The position numbers and the translations under genes are program-made. Under the pieces are notes generated by a model. It was given only the letters and a program-made list of their open reading frames with translations, was not told where the DNA came from and did no database searches. A stretch of DNA of 64,000 nt from Cloeon dipterum (lineage: Eukaryota; Arthropoda; Insecta; Ephemeroptera; Baetidae), in contig NC_088786.1 in the NCBI RefSeq assembly GCF_949628265.1, positions 13,082,001 to 13,146,000 of the forward strand, given 5' to 3'. Positions 23,246 to 35,130 of this stretch are shown piece after piece. The first letter of the stretch is position 1. Every line of letters starts with the position of its first letter.

Positions 23246-23280
23246 TATAAATACTTGATAAAGGTGTGCGCACTCGTCGT
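23246..23280 (+). promoter_or_regulatory. Orphan TATA promoter candidate on the + strand
   Basis: TATAAATA at 23246-23253 is flanked by GC-richer sequence, and a start near 23277 would fit the usual spacing. No convincing coding exon follows before the ankyrin gene 2.2 kb downstream, so it could drive a non-coding RNA, be a distal first exon of that gene, or be a relic. Confidence 0.3.
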
Positions 23281-23299
23281 TCCCGTGCAACGCACTGAG

Positions 23300-24141
23300 A
23301 GTCTCCGTGGCCGCGACCGCCATAATAATCGATTAAATACCAAGGTTGAAGTACGAGACACTGAACATCCAAGGTCTTTAATCCGAGCTTCTAGGCTAAC
23401 TATAGTGTATACAATTATAAAGTTGCGCATGCAGTTACTTAATTCGAATGCAAAATTAAAACAGGAGCAAGGAATGCAAATTTTAGTCATGTTTCACGGG
23501 TCTAAAAAAATATCATTGACAAAGTTTTGCTGTGACAAAATACTAATTTGACATTTATTTTCTTAGCTACATATTTAAATTAAAATAACAAATTACGCAA
23601 TCCAATTTTACAATTATTACGGCTCAAGCTTAGTAAAATGAAATGATAAAAGGTTTTAAAGCAAAATACAGAGTTTTGTAATTCTGACTTAATACCCCTG
23701 CTATGAACAATCTAAGTAAATTATGAAAAAATTACACATTTTCGGTGAGTAATTTGCTAGAGCAATTTGTCGCGAGCGTGTAATGCAATAAATGGGACCC
23801 TCCTTCCGTCTGCAGAGCGAGCAGCAGCAAAATCTGCGTTCAATTTGCGAGATAAAAGCTCTCAGAACAAGCATACAATAGCGGCTCAAATGAGAGAAAC
23901 GGCGTAATTTGCAGCCTTTTGGATTGCAAAATGCATGCGAATAAAGCAACTGAGCCTCCCGCATTTCTGCCACAAAAGTGCCCTCTTGAGCTGCCATTTT
24001 TCTGCCTTTCTCCCCAGCACATGCCATTCAGAAAGCTGGATGATGTGCACTCAGGCAAGAACAATGTTTCTCTAACAAGAGAAAGAAAGAGAGACGCTCT
24101 ATTTTCTTAACAATACTCGCAAAATACAGCAGCAGCTCTTG

Positions 24142-24184
<43 letters not shown>

Positions 24185-25470
24185 TCTCAAGTGTTTAACA
24201 AAGATATTAAGGAATTACGCCAAATGCGACCATTTGTGTGCCGCTCGCGTTGAAAAGCAAAGATTTGCGGCTGACGAGCACTGCAGAGTGAATTTTTTGC
24301 AAACCGAGAGAAGAGTTAGTCGACGGTTGTCTCTCTCCTCAACGTACACAATGAACCGAGTGCGGTTCACAATGATGACGTGACTTGTAAGCCGCGTGAT
24401 TGCAGAATTGAAATAATATTTGCGCTGAGTATAAGTCTAAATGGGAGAGCAGAAGAAAAATATGACAACTGATGTCACAAATTTTACTATCACGACAGCA
24501 ACGCATCTATCTATATTTTTTGACAATATATGATATAGGGAAGGAATTAGAAATAGGATTGTATTTTTAAATTATTCGCACCACTTTTCCTTTTATTGAT
24601 TCATAATTTGTCACAAAAGTTATAGTAGTAGTACATTGTTAAATATCTTAGATGATTAACGGCTTTATATATAAGGCATACAAAACAAGCGATAAATAGA
24701 CATAAATCACGATGCATGCACCCATTGAAAATCACTAAAAATTTAGTTTGAAGGTCAAAAAATACCTTTTAAGTTCACCCTATTAAAGTTACTACTGCTT
24801 GAGGAGAGCGGAGAATTGCGCAAGGTGATGAAGTCTTTGAATATTTTACTCTCAAAGATGGTGTTGCGATGAAAAGAAACAATAATACTGTGTCAATAAA
24901 TTCCGTTGACAAAGAAAGACAAAAGTGTCAAGTTTGTGCTCATAAGTTCATTTTTAATTTTTCCATTTTACGTTTATTAAATATAATACAATCATTTCAT
25001 TAGTGGTGATGCGCAACTGCGCTCAAATATTAGTGCATTACACAACACTACTTCATCTATTTAAATGAAAATTTTAAACTTCATTTCATCGTTTACGTCT
25101 TTTCTTATCCATTCAAGCGGTTTTGGTTAGTTTAATTTCCTGTACGTGCATAGTTTAAAAATTCAATTTTAAATTTAAACTGTTTTCAACGTAACTCTAG
25201 TATTGCAACCACAATTTTATAGATAGCGCGAGAAGGCAGCTTGTGAACAGTCGTGGCTCGCCACCTAATTTAATTTTGTAACAGCACAGTCGGCTATTTT
25301 TAACTCTGCAGACGAATGTAGCCCCATCTCGTTCACGATCGTCACTGTCTCCTAAAGTAAACGGCAGGCAAGATCCTCTCGGTTCCAACCAACGGTATGA
25401 ACTATAGACGTTGGAAAGTCCAAACATAAGAAACAAAAACTGTTCGAGTCGCCTTTGACTTCAACTGAAA
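23300..25470. other. Intergenic DNA upstream of the ankyrin/SOCS gene
   Basis: No gene recognised. The stretch includes a CT microsatellite (24144-24181). The last ~270 bp (25200-25470) are GC-richer and probably contain the promoter and 5' UTR of the gene that starts at 25473, although no clear TATA or initiator stands out. Confidence 0.4.
24144..24181. repeat. (CT)n microsatellite, about 38 bp
   Basis: Uninterrupted TC dinucleotides. On the - strand these are GAGAG words, the recognition text of GAGA-factor type proteins; whether they are bound is unknown. Confidence 0.95.
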
Positions 25471-25472
25471 GG

Positions 25473-27161
25473 ATGGATGCGGAAAACGCAGAAGACGGGG
25501 GGCAGCAGGTCGAGGTGGAAGATCCGGAGGCCGCAGAGGCCCGCCGACAGGTTCGCCAGGTGGAGAAGCGACACGTGTCTGTGCACTTTGACTGTAAGTG
25601 CACCGATGAGGACATCGCTCGCATGGCCCGCGAGATGCGCGAGGACCCTAACCTGCTGGACGGGTACGGGGGTCAGTCGTGCCCGCCGTTGCTGCACGCA
25701 GTCATCAAGGAGCACCCCAGGTGCGTCGAATTCCTTCTTGAGTGCGGAGCCGAGGTGAAATGTCAAACATTTTGGTGGTGTGTGGGGCGGAAACAAAATA
25801 TTTTTATTCATATTCAAGAAATTTTTAAACTTTTTTTTCAATTAAAATTAAATTACAACAGTTAATTAATTCTTTTGCATGCAATTTACACATTTATAGT
25901 GAGAATTACTTAACTTTGAGATGGTATTTAACAAGTAGATAGTCCAATAAAAATTAGAAAATACAAAATCTGCTATTTCAATTCTAGTGCGATTGCCAAC
26001 TTTTTAATCTGCTCTTATATACTCTCAATAGGCAAACCAAGAGTACGAGGCATTGGGAGAAACAGCTCTTTCTTGTGCCGTCACCCGCTCAACTCCAGAT
26101 ATAGCGCGGTTGCTGTTGGCGAGGGATGCAACTGGAATTAATGCCAGAAGCTCGCTCACCAAAGAAACGCCGTTGGTCAAGGCTGTGAAGCATGGGAATG
26201 CGCAGACTGTCAGACTGCTTCTTGAAAACGGTGCTAGGCCTAATGCTGGAACCATGAGAAATGGTGAGAGTAATACCATTCCATTCTCTCTCGTTTTAAT
26301 TTAAAATTAAAAACTCAGTGTTAATATCTCAGCACAGGCGTAAAACCGGTAGGAAATAAAGAAAATTCCTGAAATGCTACGCAACACGCGTAGCACGTCG
26401 ATTAAGCCGGTTGCCTATTTTATCTATCTGTAGGCGTATAATAAACCAGTTTTCTTGGAAGCCTCATGTTTTTTTCTTGTTTTTGGAAAAGGATGTTTTA
26501 AATTTTCATATTTCCAGAGGAAAATGTGTCATGTGTCTTCCTGGCCATTGAATTGGGCTACGAGTCAATCGTGACTGACCTTCTAGCCTTTGGAGCAACT
26601 CTCACCGGTCATGCCCATTTCGACAAGCACAACATGCTCTACAAACACATGCAATTCGCGATTGCAGAAGGGCAGCTGGAGTCTGTTAAGTCTCTTTGCC
26701 TTTACGGTGCGCTCAAAGAACTTGCCAAACTCACACTCTACCCTAATTTGAGCACTTCCATTCATTGCAATTTCACTCTTCTTGGAATCATATTTCGGTA
26801 TTTGGATTTTTTTAATAAAAACTTGGCTTTGTAATAAATGTTCTTCTTTTTCAGAAGTGACAATGCTCTTGAAGTAAATGTGAGATTAATAAACATCCTG
26901 TACGAATTTGGTTTCAACTTTTGGAAGGTGGACAAACACGACAAAAATGCATGGAAGAAGATGGAGAAGCTTCAGGAAAATGATTTCGCTAAATTGCTGA
27001 TATTTAGAGTACGTCGCTTACGATCACGACCCATGAGTTTAAAACAACTGAGTCGCATTTATCTTTTGAATTACTTTGAACACAATTATACCAGGTCGAT
27101 TCCGAAAATGTTGATTCCAAATGAACTTAAAATCTATCTGAACTTTAAAGATGTGTACTGA
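25473..27161 (+). CDS. Ankyrin-repeat and SOCS-box protein (ASB-like)
   Basis: Four exons, 25473-25754, 26032-26263, 26518-26797 and 26855-27161, join in frame to 366 residues. The first ATG in frame (AAAGG ATG G) begins MDAENAEDGG. After an acidic, Arg-rich N-terminus come at least four ankyrin repeats (about residues 68-98, 102-134, 138-167 and 173-204; for example LGETALSCAVTRSTPDIARL and KETPLVKAVKHGNAQTVRLL), with degenerate ones after them. The last ~45 residues form a SOCS box: RSRPMSLKQLSRIYLL is the Elongin-B/C-binding BC box and IPNELKIYL the Cullin-box part. By family knowledge such proteins are substrate receptors of Cullin-5 ubiquitin ligases, with the ankyrin repeats choosing the target, which cannot be predicted here. 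An AATAAA lies 13 bp after the stop. Confidence 0.85.
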
Positions 27162-27174
27162 TTTTTTACGTTTT

Positions 27175-27180
27175 AATAAA
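27175..27180 (+). terminator. Poly(A) signal of the ankyrin/SOCS gene
   Basis: AATAAA 13 bp downstream of the TGA at 27159-27161. Confidence 0.6.
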
Positions 27181-27721
27181 TAATTATTTTTCACTGTTTA
27201 GAATTGGTGTGTTAATAGTATTTTTTTAAGAAAATATTACATTTTTGTAGAAATTTTACCTGTCAAACCAATGAAGAATCTAATTTCTTGGTTTCTAATT
27301 TCCTTTATACTCCAGGAAAATGTAATCGCTAGCGTCGGTACCGAGATAAAAGAAAATGTTTGTGAAAAGACTTAGTCGTTTTGTGTGTGCACAGGAGAAA
27401 AGATCAGAGATCTATCTCAGCCAGTGAATATTCAATTTCGACTTTAATTCTGCGGCCGACCACTCAAAGGAGTGCATGCGGTCTATGCTTACAGAAGAGA
27501 TAGAAAAAGGATATTACAAATTTGCAGCCCAAGAGGCGGGAGGGGGCTTGGGGACCAGGGGGCTCTCAGCTTCCAACGAGAAAGAGAGAGAATGTTCAAA
27601 AGGCTCTCCTTGATTGTCTTTGGCTGCAATATCAGAGTGAGTGAGTGAGAGAGAGGGGGCGGGAGGGAGGATGGTGTGGACATAAAAGCCTACGCCCGCA
27701 TGCACGCTAAGCATACATAAA

Positions 27722-27723
<2 letters not shown>

Positions 27724-27777
<54 letters not shown>
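27724..27777. repeat. (GA)n microsatellite, about 54 bp
   Basis: Uninterrupted AG dinucleotides, with more GAGAGA words scattered just to the left. Confidence 0.95.
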
Positions 27778-27778
<1 letters not shown>

Positions 27779-30184
27779 AAGCAGAGCTTCCACAAATATT
27801 TTCTCTTTTCCGTCTCTCTTTGCTTGTCCGTGATCAAAGGAAACCAACAAAACAACTGAATCCGCGATGATGAAAACAGCCTTTTTGCGTTGATGCCGCT
27901 CTCTCGTTCGCCAGCAGCGCGAAACAATCGCCGGCAAATTATGCCTTGATGGAGCGCAATTACGCGCGACTCAAAGTGACGGCACGCGATTGCTCACACG
28001 CAAAACAGCGCTTTATGCACGCGGCTGAGAGCACCAGATGGATCAACCCGACGCTCGACAACCAAATCGACACATTCAAGATCTAAGAAGCAGGGAGAAA
28101 AGGAGTGTTTTGCTGCGGGGCATTTTGCACCAACAAAAAGGAAAAGTTTGTTACAGAAAGCGACGGTTCTGAAAAATGGAGGAGTTAGTCATGTCATTTT
28201 AAAAATGTCACTATTTAAAATAGAAAAATGTTATTATGTTTGAACATAAATGACGACTAAAAATATATTTTTATTAATAATTTCAGCAAAAAAAAAAATC
28301 AATTTATGAATTAGAGCACGGATCCGCCGCCGCGTTAACAAACAGGCTCTGGAAGAAAAGTGGCCAGGACATCAGTGATATAATTATAGGGCTTATAGAT
28401 TTGGACACGCAACTTCTGTTGCCCTAAATTTGTTTCTTGCTGATTTTTTGTTTAAATAGCATTGACAACAAGAGAAAATCTAAAAGCAGCTTTAAAAACG
28501 CTTTTGCAAATAACATACCGTCTTTGCCACCCTTTGCAATTATGACGTCGAGAAAGTCGATATACTGGCCGCTCCCATTGATCAATACTTTTTCTCAAAA
28601 ACGGCGTCCGATATCATACATTCCAAGGGTGATCTGATTTTTTTTTTGTCATGCTCCATAATTTTTTTTATAATCGTCTATACATACGTGACACTACTCC
28701 TAGCAAACACACAAGTGGTCAATATTTATTTAACAAACAAGATCAGTTCAGGATTTGATGATTTCTTGATAAATTTGTTTTTCATCCAGAACAACTTCAT
28801 GCCATCATCTGTTGTCACCGAAATGCTCGTAAAGTGTCCTTGTGGCTGCTTAGTTGAAGACAGTGGCCCTCAATTTTCTTCAAAATTGTGGGGTAAAGAG
28901 ATGAAAGAATATGAACATCGCTGCCAAATTCATTTCGAAATACAATGATATTGACAACTAGAATTTATGGCTGGAGGTAAAGCGCGATTCAACATGAACG
29001 AAGAACTTTCCTTTTAAAAAAAACCATGTACTAAGCTACATGTGTATAAGCATAAGCGGGGTTGAATGAGCAGCATTTGAATTCATAGAACACAAAACGG
29101 CAGATGTGCCACAATTCAAGAGACCGCACAAGAGAGCGCTCGAGAAGCTATTGTCCGCGACTGCACAACAATCAAAACTGGCTGCGAACGCACACTTGAT
29201 ATTCCTATTATGAGTGTAATAGTTTCAATCAGAGAGCCCCCGCTCGCACTTGTAAGAGAGTTTGAGTGGTTTGTCATGGAAACGCTGGCTGACAAACAAA
29301 CTGCAGAAAAACTCTTTCGGCAACGTCCGTCAAGTCCCCGAAAGCAATGAGAGTAATAAAACAATATTTGAACAGCATGCCAAGTTTCACACATTAATCC
29401 GAATTAGAGAGGAGAAAACGCAAATGGGCGCGTAATCGAAGGGAGCTTATAGCTGCGCGAGTGAGAGCGCAGAGAGCGATTGCCCCTCGCACTCAAATCC
29501 CTGCCTGCCCGCTGTGAATATCAAAGGCCCGTTGAAGGTGTCTCATTGCTCAACCTCCCATAAAACTACTTCAAACGCGGCGCCCTTTGTTTACAGAAGC
29601 TAACGCGCGTGCAGTCGGTGCATTTTATTTAATCTATCGCGCAAACTACTAAATCCGATTCATCTCTTTGGGAGAACGTAATTAAAATTTGGGAGGGATA
29701 CTAAGCTAAAATCAATTAAATGGCATTTATACCAAAATTTCTTGATTCTTTCCTCTTCCTTATTCAGGCTAATTGTTAGTCTTGTGAGAAAATTGCCGAT
29801 TGGATATTAGTTTAATGCGTGTAAGATTTTACTGTGCAAATATCTCACGATTGGAAATGTTGAAATAAATCAGGACGGAGAGAAACAGAGCGGCACATAA
29901 TTTGTTCCCTCAAGCAAAATCCTAGATAGAAAACTAATCGGTGCTTTAAGCATTTGAAAATAGCAGCTCCTGATGCCAGAACGCAAAACATAATCTGAGC
30001 GTGGGAGAATCGCCGCGAGATATTAATTTCGTAAAGATCTATAGTCGAAGGCCGTCAAAGGATAAATCGTGTGTATATAATGCTTACAAAAGCTTTCTTT
30101 GTCAATTGATTCTTATGAGTTGAAAGGGTTGCAAGTTAGGTATTCTATTATATATTCTCAAGCTGCCTTGTACAAAAAGAAGAA

Positions 30185-30352
30185 AAGTTACAATTCGTCC
30201 TGGTATTCAGTGGTAAAATTGCTCATATAGCTCAACAACCAAACGCGAATTACCTCGTTGCAAGAAAAGGGCAGCAATCAATTGCACAGTGAAAATTTGG
30301 TTGTTTGTTGAGCGATGCGCAATTTTACCGTTTCCAGGACGAATTGCAACTT
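30185..30352. repeat. Foldback (MITE-like) element, arms about 58 bp
   Basis: The left arm (30185-30243) begins AAGTTACAATTCGTCCTGG. The right arm, read on the - strand from 30352, begins AAGTTGCAATTCGTCCTGG. Both continue with GGTAAAATTGC, GCTCAACAA and AACCAAA in the same order, with a few substitutions and a short indel. The spacer is about 50 bp. Such long imperfect hairpins are typical of miniature inverted-repeat elements or foldback hairpin RNAs. No target-site duplication was clear. Confidence 0.6.
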
Positions 30353-32526
30353 CTAATAATGTACTTTTCCTATAATTGTGTGTTAACAGTATAGTACAAT
30401 ACATACACCGTTGGTGTTTAGTATAAATTATCCATCAACCTATATCTCAAGTCAATCAGAAGCAATCGATTTACACAAAATTTATGTGTTTGGTTGGAAT
30501 TTGGAACCCTTGGAGACTGTTGGCAGTCAATGCTTCCATTGAACAGGAGACTTTTGAATGAGATAGTTTTCCCCAATTAGGCGAAATGCAGCACTGCAGT
30601 CACCCTAATTACTCGCCGCGGCTAATGCGAAAAGGAAGTCGGGCGGGCAAAAGTGTGAAGGAAACGTGCTGGCAGGCAATTTCATAGTGATTAAAGCATT
30701 TTTCAAGTGAGTGCCTTCTGTGCATAACAAGCGGCGTGAGTCAAAGCAAAAAGTGGTACAAATTACGTGTGATTCGGTGTTGTATGCATGGAGAGAGCGC
30801 CAGTGCGGCTAGGAGAGGCGAGGGATAACAAGGGCCGTTGCTGCCACGCAGTCTGGAGAGCAAACATGTGGCTCTCATCATATGCAGAAGTGCACAGATG
30901 GTCCTCTTCGGTGCTGCGCTTGCCACCGAGAGTTGCCTGCCTGCCTGCCTGATGAGGAAAATGAGCTGCTGAGAAGGCATACGCGCGCGATGAGGGTTCC
31001 CTCATCTTTTTTTGTGTAAACACCAACCCTGACTGACGGGCATGCACGCTCCTTTTCCCATAAAATTCTGGCATCGAGGTGAATGCTGCATGCTCGTCTG
31101 AGATGCACGCTTGGGAAATTTGTTTTCAAACATTCAGAATGATAAACGACTATATGACCCAGTCAAAGCAATCATCGGGTTTCTTGGAAAGAGATATTAT
31201 TTTACATTGCAGCAAAAATATTTTGGTTTGTGCGTCACATGCTAAAATAAAAACATGTCTTTTATTATTATTTAATTCAACATTAATTATCCCGTCGAAT
31301 AAAATAATAACTAATTTCTTATATAGACAGAGTGCTTGAGAAAGTCCTGGAAAATCAACAACTGAGTGGCAACTTTCTTAGAAAAATATAAAGAAATATT
31401 TTTTTTGCATTTAATTCACTTATATTTATTTAATTTGCTAAATGGATATTGATTCATATTTTCCCTCGCGTAGATTTTTTTCACAAAAAAGAAAAGAAGA
31501 AAGATTAATTTTTATCACAAAAGTCCAGTCAATATTCGCGAGAATTGATAACTGGTGCTTGTTCAGCTATAGAGTTATATAAATATATTCATGTACAAAC
31601 TATAGATAACAGAAATTGAAATGCAACGTCGTAGACGGAATCAGTCATATTATGATAATATAGGACATTTTTTGCTCTTATTTTTTGTTTTTATCACTCA
31701 GGCTATTTAATTCACTCGGTAACATGGTACACAGAGCATACAGGCAAAATATAACCAAACCTTTTTTGTTTAAACATTTACCTTCAAACATTTGTTCAAC
31801 AACATGTTCAGATAAAACAACAATCAGAAATTCTATATACTGGTGTGTACTCTGAACAAAATATTTGACACGTAAAAAATCAATTCGTATATTTTATCAA
31901 CAGGCAACACACGCCAAAACCCAAATTTAAAGTCACATCTAGTTTGTACTTTTTTGGACTTAGTTTACATAGAATATTTCCTGAACGTTTAACAAATGTA
32001 TCAGGTTCACAGCTCCTCAACTGTCAATTATTAAATTATTTAAATACGATTATTTATACCTTTTCTTTACTATAATACCCACCCAGCATTTGTTGTCAAC
32101 GCTGACTTTGTTCGTGCGACGTTAATAAACGAAACAATATTATGTTCCCATAAAAATCAGTTTGTCAATTGAGGGTTGAGAATACATACTTCATGCGCGC
32201 TCAAACTCAAACCTTAAAATAACGTGTGTTGACGACATAATATAGCACCTGTTGTGTGGACAATATCAATGAATAATCTTTATCCCATGTCCAAAGAAAG
32301 CAGCAAAGCTTTTAAAAAATATCATTCATCTAAATTGTGAAACTCTTGCCGCATTTATTCCTACTGCATGTCGTCATACACTTTTGTTACCTTAAGAGTA
32401 TGGGGGGTCTCATTTTCTGTCGTTTAAGATGCTAGCTAAATATTTCACAATTTTCTCGTGTATAACACGTATATGAGATAAAAATTGCGTTAGGTTTTAG
32501 ATATTTTTGAAATGTAGTCAAGATGC

Positions 32527-32541
32527 GGGGGGGGGGGGGGG
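32527..32541. repeat. Homopolymer run of 15 G
   Basis: An uninterrupted G tract in otherwise AT-rich DNA. It is prone to slippage and sequencing error. Confidence 0.9.
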
Positions 32542-33440
32542 CGCACGGGTAGGAAAAGGAATGAACTGCTCAATTTGACTGCTAGAGATTGACCGACTTT
32601 ATTTAATACTCCGCACTCTCTGCGTGCACGTGCACATATTCATTAAATACCTGAGTGAATATTTGGGATATAACAATTTTATAGTTCACCGTGCAAAATA
32701 TTAAATAACAGTTTCAATTAATATAAAATAAAATAAATATATTAATTTATAAATGAATTATTTAACACATCAAAATTGAATGACTGATGAAAATTTTAAC
32801 TAACACACTTCCTCTGGATGAATTAACTCTTTTTAATATAGCATAACACCCAGCACGTGACTTTTCGTCAGGTAAATATTTTAAATTTAAACGAACTAAT
32901 TTACGGCATTAATTGCAGTTTTGCTATACAATAATTTTTAATAGCAATTTACATTTCATGTCCCACGTACGCCAAATAGTTTGTTTTGAAATAAGAAATT
33001 AACAGTTTTCATTCTCCGCCAAATTTTAGGCGGCGGCTGTACCAGCTTCACCCGAAATTTGGCCTGATGCGGCGCAGCTCGAGTATTTTATCCAGTGGCT
33101 GATGCGGCTGACTAAATTTGAAATGTGAAGTTTGATATAGTGCTTATCAGCCTCAAGGAACGGCCGCCAATTTTTTTCACACACACTTTCTGATTTTTTT
33201 CTTTTTGAGCAGTGGCTGGCGTTTTTGGCGGCTGACCACGTGACCAAAAATTAAATAAATGAAAAATACATTAATATCAAATAATTATGTGAAGTAAGAT
33301 TGAATCAAAAGTCTGATTGTCTTGCAAAAGAGTTCAGTCCTTACTGTTAAAAATTAATATTTTTTCCCAAGACGACTTTGATTTGAAAAATGTAGCAAAC
33401 ATCTTAAATAATGCTTTAGATAGAGTGGTGTAAATTAATT

Positions 33441-33475
33441 TATAGAACTTGTACTAATTATTACGCTCTTCAGTT
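33441..33475 (+). promoter_or_regulatory. Core promoter of the FoxD gene
   Basis: TATAGAA starts at 33441 and TTCAGTT has its A at 33472, a spacing of 31 bases as expected for a TATA-initiator pair. The predicted 5' UTR is about 143 bases. It contains a short potential hairpin (AGGCTCCTCC paired with GGAGGAGCTT, about 33495-33542). Confidence 0.5.
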
Positions 33476-33614
33476 GAGGATGCAGCAGAGGAAAGGCTCC
33501 TCCTCTTTACATTTTCGCCTCCACCTTTAGGGAGGAGCTTCGACAGCAGCTGTAGACCGCACATGGATCGCTGCGGCAGTCGGTTTTTCGCAGCGTACAA
33601 AAACAGTGCTAGAC

Positions 33615-34505
33615 ATGACCATGGAGTGGCGAAGTCCCGATTTGCCGCCCCCGACAGTTGTTGACGGCGGAGGCGCAGGCGAGGCGTCGGCGAGCGACAG
33701 CGACTCGGACATCAACGTCGACTCGGACGGCGGCGAGTGCATGTACGCACGGTCGGGGTCGCCAGGCAGCCCTGGGGAGGCGGCGGGCGCAGGCAAGGCT
33801 GGCGGCAAGACGGCAGTCAAGCCGCCCTACTCGTACATCGCGCTCATCACGATGAGCATCCTGCAGAGTCCGCAGAAGCGGCTCACGCTCAGCGGCATCT
33901 GCGACTTCATCATGGCGCGCTTTCCTTACTACCGGGACAAGTTCCCCGCGTGGCAGAACTCGATCAGGCACAACCTGTCGCTCAACGACTGTTTCGTCAA
34001 GATCCCCAGGGAGCCGGGCAACCCCGGCAAGGGCAACTACTGGACGCTCGACCCCAACGCCGAGGACATGTTCGACAACGGTAGCTTCTTACGCCGGCGC
34101 AAGCGCTACAAGCGCCAGCCGCCCCCGGGCCACCCTCTCGGCGATTTCCACCTCGGAGGCCGCCATCACCAATTTGGGGGTCCGCACCACCACCACCATC
34201 ACGGCGCCCACAACCCTTTCTTCTTGCCACCGCAGCCGCCACTGCTGTCTTCCTTCCTGCATGGCATGCCGCATTTCGCGCACCTGCCCCCGCTACCTCC
34301 CCCAGGGCCACCCTCGGCTATGCCTCCCCTGTTGCGGCCAGTGCCCACCCTGTACCAAAACAAGGCGGCCGCCGCTTTGAAGTCGGGCTTCACCATCGAC
34401 TCGCTGCTCATGGGTAGCGCCGGCCCCGCAGCCTCCGAGCACGTTTCTGCGTTCGCACCCCTTGGCCTGCCCTTCCGCCTCGGACCTGGAAACACGAGCA
34501 TCTAG
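33615..34505 (+). CDS. FoxD: Forkhead transcription factor, FoxD class, copy 1
   Basis: A single-exon gene of 296 residues that starts MTMEW; the ATG at 33621 (ACC ATG G) is a close alternative. The acidic Ser/Asp-rich N-terminus is followed by a complete forkhead DNA-binding domain (about residues 69-167): [18 protein letters not shown], the recognition helix [20 protein letters not shown], the wing residues [11 protein letters not shown] and the basic end [29 protein letters not shown] with [16 protein letters not shown] is characteristic of FoxD rather than FoxA, B, C, E or Slp. The C-terminal half has a His run (191-196), Pro-rich stretches and FTIDSLLM (about 259-266), an engrailed-homology-1-type motif used by FoxD proteins to recruit Groucho repressors. 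It is likely a nuclear, developmentally regulated repressor. A second FoxD gene lies at the right edge of the window in the opposite direction. Confidence 0.95.
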   Translation: MTMEWRSPDLPPPTVVDGGGAGEASASDSDSDINVDSDGGECMYARSGSPGSPGEAAGAGKAGGKTAVKPPYSYIALITMSILQSPQKRLTLSGICDFIMARFPYYRDKFPAWQNSIRHNLSLNDCFVKIPREPGNPGKGNYWTLDPNAEDMFDNGSFLRRRKRYKRQPPPGHPLGDFHLGGRHHQFGGPHHHHHHGAHNPFFLPPQPPLLSSFLHGMPHFAHLPPLPPPGPPSAMPPLLRPVPTLYQNKAAAALKSGFTIDSLLMGSAGPAASEHVSAFAPLGLPFRLGPGNTSI

Positions 34506-35130
34506 GTGGACTCGCTGAACCGTTCCACCACGGCATGAATTAGATCGGTCTCGCAAAGCCGAGGTAATCAATTTAAGTTTGACTTCTGTAAAGCTCTTAT
34601 ATACGCTTTCCATCTAAATAATGCGGAGCGTTGAAAGAAAAACTTGTAAAGGCGGTCAAGTTTCCTCACTTTTGCGTAAACGCAAAACAACCGACTGCCT
34701 CTCTGTTGGTGGCAGTATAGCCCCGGCAACAGAGTGTCGGGTTTCAGAAGAAATAATATGCCTTAAAAAGAGGCTGTTTAAACACATGTTTCTTCAATTT
34801 TCACACTCAAAAAGAGCCGCTTATAATGACCGCAGTTGATTTTGGTATCCATTGGTGTCAGATTATTTTGCCTTTTAGCTCACTTTTCTGACTTGGTTCA
34901 CAGATCCACAAATGATGCGAGCACGCTTGCGGAGAATGAGTTTGCTGATTTCGTCGTTGAGAAAACTCTGCATCTTCTTGTCGCTGGATTCATGATCCAC
35001 AAAACAATGTTGAGCAGTCCGTATTCTAACGCCAATTTGAATTATTCCTCAACTGTGATATTCTGTACATAGGAGATTAACTTATTTAAAATGTTTGTTA
35101 ATATGTGCCATTAATAAAAAAAGATATTGA
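34506..35130 (+). other. 3' UTR of FoxD copy 1
   Basis: No coding signal. AATAAA at 35113-35118 probably ends the mRNA near 35130-35140. An open frame at 34836-35072 has no recognisable motif and lies inside this 3' UTR. Confidence 0.5.

Larger units (their letters stand above)
27181..33440. other. Gene-poor DNA upstream of FoxD
   Basis: About 6 kb without a recognisable gene. It alternates AT-rich DNA with GC-richer islands (about 27850-28110, 29400-29640 and 30580-31080) that could be regulatory. It holds a GA microsatellite (27724-27777), a foldback repeat (30185-30352) and a 15-base G run (32527-32541). One open frame at 28646-28948 (+) ends with a Cys-rich segment, but I cannot assign it. 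Confidence 0.45.

Noticed and set aside
27514-27937. - strand frames with Ser-Leu repeats across the GA tract
   Set aside because: Translation of a (CT)n microsatellite; no protein signal outside the repeat. The same holds for 55486-55818.
30407-30440. ACCGTTGGTGTTT followed by an AT-rich TAAATTAT, also near 54942-54970
   Set aside because: The shared text is short and I could not extend it with confidence, so I do not call it a repeat.
33609-33971. Antisense and +1 frames across the FoxD coding region
   Set aside because: Produced by the high GC of the forkhead exon; only the 33615-34505 frame carries the domain.
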